A stretch of 64,000 bases of DNA from Aquilaria yunnanensis (taxonomy: Eukaryota; Streptophyta; Magnoliopsida; Malvales; Thymelaeaceae): NCBI GenBank assembly GCA_039654915.1, contig CM077600.1:32063992-32127991 (forward strand), read 5' to 3'. Under the pieces are notes generated by a model. It saw only the letters and a list, made by a program, of their open reading frames with translations. It had not been told where the DNA came from and made no database searches. A program made the position numbers and the translations under genes. Position 1 is the first letter of the stretch, and each line of letters opens with the position of its first letter. This document shows, one piece after another, positions 63,444 to 64,000 of this stretch.

Positions 63444-64000
63444 TAAGTAATAATATTAGTTTTTCGCTTATCGTGGTAGGATTCAAACTAAGTAATCAGG
63501 TTTAATATCCCTTCATGCCACACAAAATTTGTTTCTCTATGTCTAGGAGAGATTGAGATTAAAGAAATTTATTATTGGTAATCCTATAGATTTTTTACTT
63601 AATTTGTATACCAATTGAACTCTACAATTTAAGAAATAAAAAAACATTACATGATTTTTCCACTTAAATATCTTTAAAATTAATATGGTTATCTCTTAAT
63701 TAAAAATAAAATTTGAATAATCAGAATATCTTATTCCCACCACTTGAAAAATAACCTGCAAATATTTAGAGACTAAAAGTTAACACTTAAACACCAGAAA
63801 CCAAAACTACTAACTCAATATCAAATACTCTTATAGACTCTTTTAACGTTAGTGCACCGTTCTTGATTTGACGGACGTCTGCCTGCTGGAACGCTCTCAT
63901 ATCTCTATAGAGTTTTTGTTATAGTTAGGGGTGATTATTTGGTTTGTTCAGTTCAAACCGAATTGAATTAGTCGGTTTTGGATTCTAAGAAACTGAAATA
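63444..64000. other. intergenic to the window end
   Basis: AT-rich; no gene recognised. From 63925 the sequence (GGGGTGATTATTTGGTTTGTTCAG and on) has the look of a hAT-type MITE terminus running out of the window. Confidence 0.35.

Noticed and set aside
1..64000. CRISPR arrays, bacterial operons, Shine-Dalgarno sites, prophage
   Set aside because: The window is plant nuclear DNA; repeats present are microsatellites and transposons, with no regular repeat-spacer layout.
1..64000. tRNA and rRNA genes
   Set aside because: A visual scan for TPsiC-type GGTTCGA-C blocks with a matching acceptor stem found none, but a tRNAscan-type search was not possible.

Overview
This is a piece of AT-rich plant nuclear DNA, most likely from a eudicot. 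The evidence is spliced genes of plant families with GT-AG introns (an LRR receptor kinase, a DUF946/Vps62 protein, DC1 domains, a plant-type C2 protein), plant-type transposons (CACTA, MULE, hAT, Harbinger, Stowaway, Helitron, LINE), and long stretches with no coding signal. I cannot name the species.

Layout. 1-913: possible last exon of a gene that begins outside the window. 914-16700: gene-poor. It holds a hAT-type MITE, a decayed copy of the leader of the ANKRD13 gene, an unidentified decayed coding fragment, an LTR-retrotransposon-like block, a Helitron 3' terminus, and a dead Mutator-like transposase followed by tandem repeats. 16706-21180: leader, two coding exons and 3' end of an ankyrin/GPCR-chaperone (ANKRD13-like) gene, with two short uORFs. 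21991-27670: a dead LINE on the minus strand, then a Helitron-like element. 30490-32067: a four-exon gene, tentatively JASON-like. A 1.2-kb hAT-type MITE follows, then a broken, 5'-truncated copy of the same gene at 34832-35760. 36846-38200: a frameshifted DC1-domain gene (minus). 39179-40255: an intronless C2-domain gene. 41158-46813: a cluster of three foldback MULE-type MITEs, one of them split by a 3.3-kb CACTA element. 46814-55650: intergenic, with a Harbinger MITE, a Stowaway-like MITE and tandem repeats. 56099-58887: two-exon DUF946/Vps62-like gene. 59487-62647: two-exon MIK1/PXL-type LRR receptor kinase (minus), convergent with the DUF946 gene. A Stowaway MITE lies at 63209-63443.

The intact genes (ANKRD13-like, JASON-like, C2, DUF946, LRR-RLK) show no shared pathway. 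They are independent single genes in a transposon-rich landscape. The best-supported structural observations are the nested CACTA-in-MITE insertion (each with matching target-site duplications), the JASON-like duplicate pseudogene, and the duplicated, transition-decayed gene leader 11.4 kb upstream of its source. I found no convincing new molecular system.
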